Positions 6,816 through 7,128 of a stretch of 7,128 bases of DNA are shown here, piece by piece (position 1 is the first letter of the stretch; each line of letters begins with the position of its first letter). Source of the DNA: Chloroflexota bacterium (GTDB taxonomy: Bacteria; Chloroflexota; Limnocylindria; Limnocylindrales; CSP1-4); the NCBI GenBank assembly GCA_021802185.1, contig JAKAAV010000118.1:1-7128 (forward strand). Reading direction: 5' to 3'. The position numbers and the translations under genes are program-made. The notes under the pieces were generated by a model, which saw only the letters and a program-made list of their open reading frames with translations, did no database searches and was not told the DNA's origin.

Positions 6816-7128
6816 GCACCCTGATCGACGTCGTCCCCGTCGTACGCCCTCGTGCCGGGGCCAACATCCTCGAGTGGGTCACGACGACCGATCACAAGAA
6901 GATCGGCCTGCTGTACCTCTTCACCGCGCTCGGGTCCCTCATCCTGCGCGGGCTCATGGCAGAGGTCATCCCCGTCAACCTGCGGGAGATCGTGCTGGAG
7001 GGGAAGAAGGAGGCCGACGTCGCGCTGAAGGCGCAGGACACCCTGACCGTCTTCCCGCGCTCCGCCTTCAAGGATTCGCCCAAGGTGACCATCTCCGGCG
7101 AGGTGCGCCGCCCAGGCACGTTCGACCT
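6812..7128 (+). CDS. ctaD: Start of cytochrome c oxidase subunit I, running in frame into unrelated SLBB-like sequence; partial at right edge
   Basis: The ATG overlaps the ctaC stop as ATGA, exactly where subunit I is expected. Residues 1-40 fit subunit I: a short variable lead, then LEWVTTTDHKKIGLLYLFTAL, whose W-TTDHK-IG pattern is the family's hallmark just before helix 1. After about residue 41 the similarity stops. Helix 1 is cut short by SLILRGLMAEV, and the remaining 60 or so residues are soluble and charged, with none of the later helices or heme a histidines. That part resembles an outer-membrane polysaccharide-export protein. The frame stays open for 105 codons to the edge. As written it cannot encode a functional oxidase subunit; a joined contig is more likely than a real fusion. 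Confidence applies to the ctaD N-terminus. Confidence 0.75.
   Translation, partial: MSTLIDVVPVVRPRAGANILEWVTTTDHKKIGLLYLFTALGSLILRGLMAEVIPVNLREIVLEGKKEADVALKAQDTLTVFPRSAFKDSPKVTISGEVRRPGTFD
6935..7128 (+). other. SLBB-like polysaccharide export protein fragment joined to ctaD; probable chimeric join
   Basis: The left boundary is estimated to within about 20 bases. The translation has VIPVNLREIVLEG, then LKAQDTLTVFPRS, then KVTISGEVRRPGTFDL. In multi-SLBB-domain Wza-type export proteins, the first two are typical of the end of one SLBB repeat (basic-residue strand, then the 'qDtltVfp' turn), and 'isGeVrrPGtf' is typical of the start of the next. Such proteins normally sit in the outer membrane or periplasm of diderm bacteria. 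GC by my count is about 67% from 6961 on, slightly below the flanking operon. No stop or start codon separates it from ctaD. Assignment is by motif memory, without a search. Confidence 0.65.

Noticed and set aside
1..7128. CRISPR array, tRNA, rRNA, insertion sequence or a new defence system
   Set aside because: No regularly spaced repeats, RNA gene signatures, transposase motifs or terminal repeats were seen. Apart from the right-end join, the genes are recognisable repair and respiratory functions.

Overview
The window is GC-rich (roughly 70% by eye) with dense, short-spaced genes and frequent GTG starts. It carries an actinobacterial-type diheme cytochrome bc complex (QcrCAB) next to an aa3-type oxidase operon, plus a LigD-family DNA repair ligase. 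This suggests a high-GC, largely aerobic bacterium such as Actinomycetota or a GC-rich Chloroflexota lineage. The assignment is an inference from gene type and composition; no rRNA or marker gene is present to settle it.

Layout. Positions 1-1602 (minus strand) hold the 3'-phosphoesterase and ATP-dependent ligase parts of a LigD protein, which runs off the left edge. Upstream of it on the same strand, 1722-2189 encodes a small cupin-fold-like protein without the usual metal-binding histidines. Positions 2190-2588 form a divergent intergenic region with two inverted repeats and a weak promoter candidate. From 2589 to the right edge, the plus strand carries qcrC, qcrA, qcrB, ctaC and the start of ctaD. 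All four junctions in this operon are 4-base stop/start overlaps.

Function. The respiratory genes form one route. QcrB oxidises menaquinol, the QcrA Rieske centre takes electrons to the two c-type hemes of membrane-anchored QcrC, and these probably pass directly to the CuA centre of CtaC and on to CtaD. No soluble cytochrome c is encoded here, which fits the direct bc-aa3 supercomplex known from Actinomycetota. LigD would act in Ku-dependent end joining, but no ku gene is visible.

The most striking anomaly is at the right end. The ctaD reading frame begins with a convincing cytochrome oxidase subunit I N-terminus, but within transmembrane helix 1 it switches, still in frame, to sequence resembling a polysaccharide-export (SLBB-domain) protein. 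A chimeric contig end is the likeliest explanation. I found no convincing undescribed system in the rest of the window.
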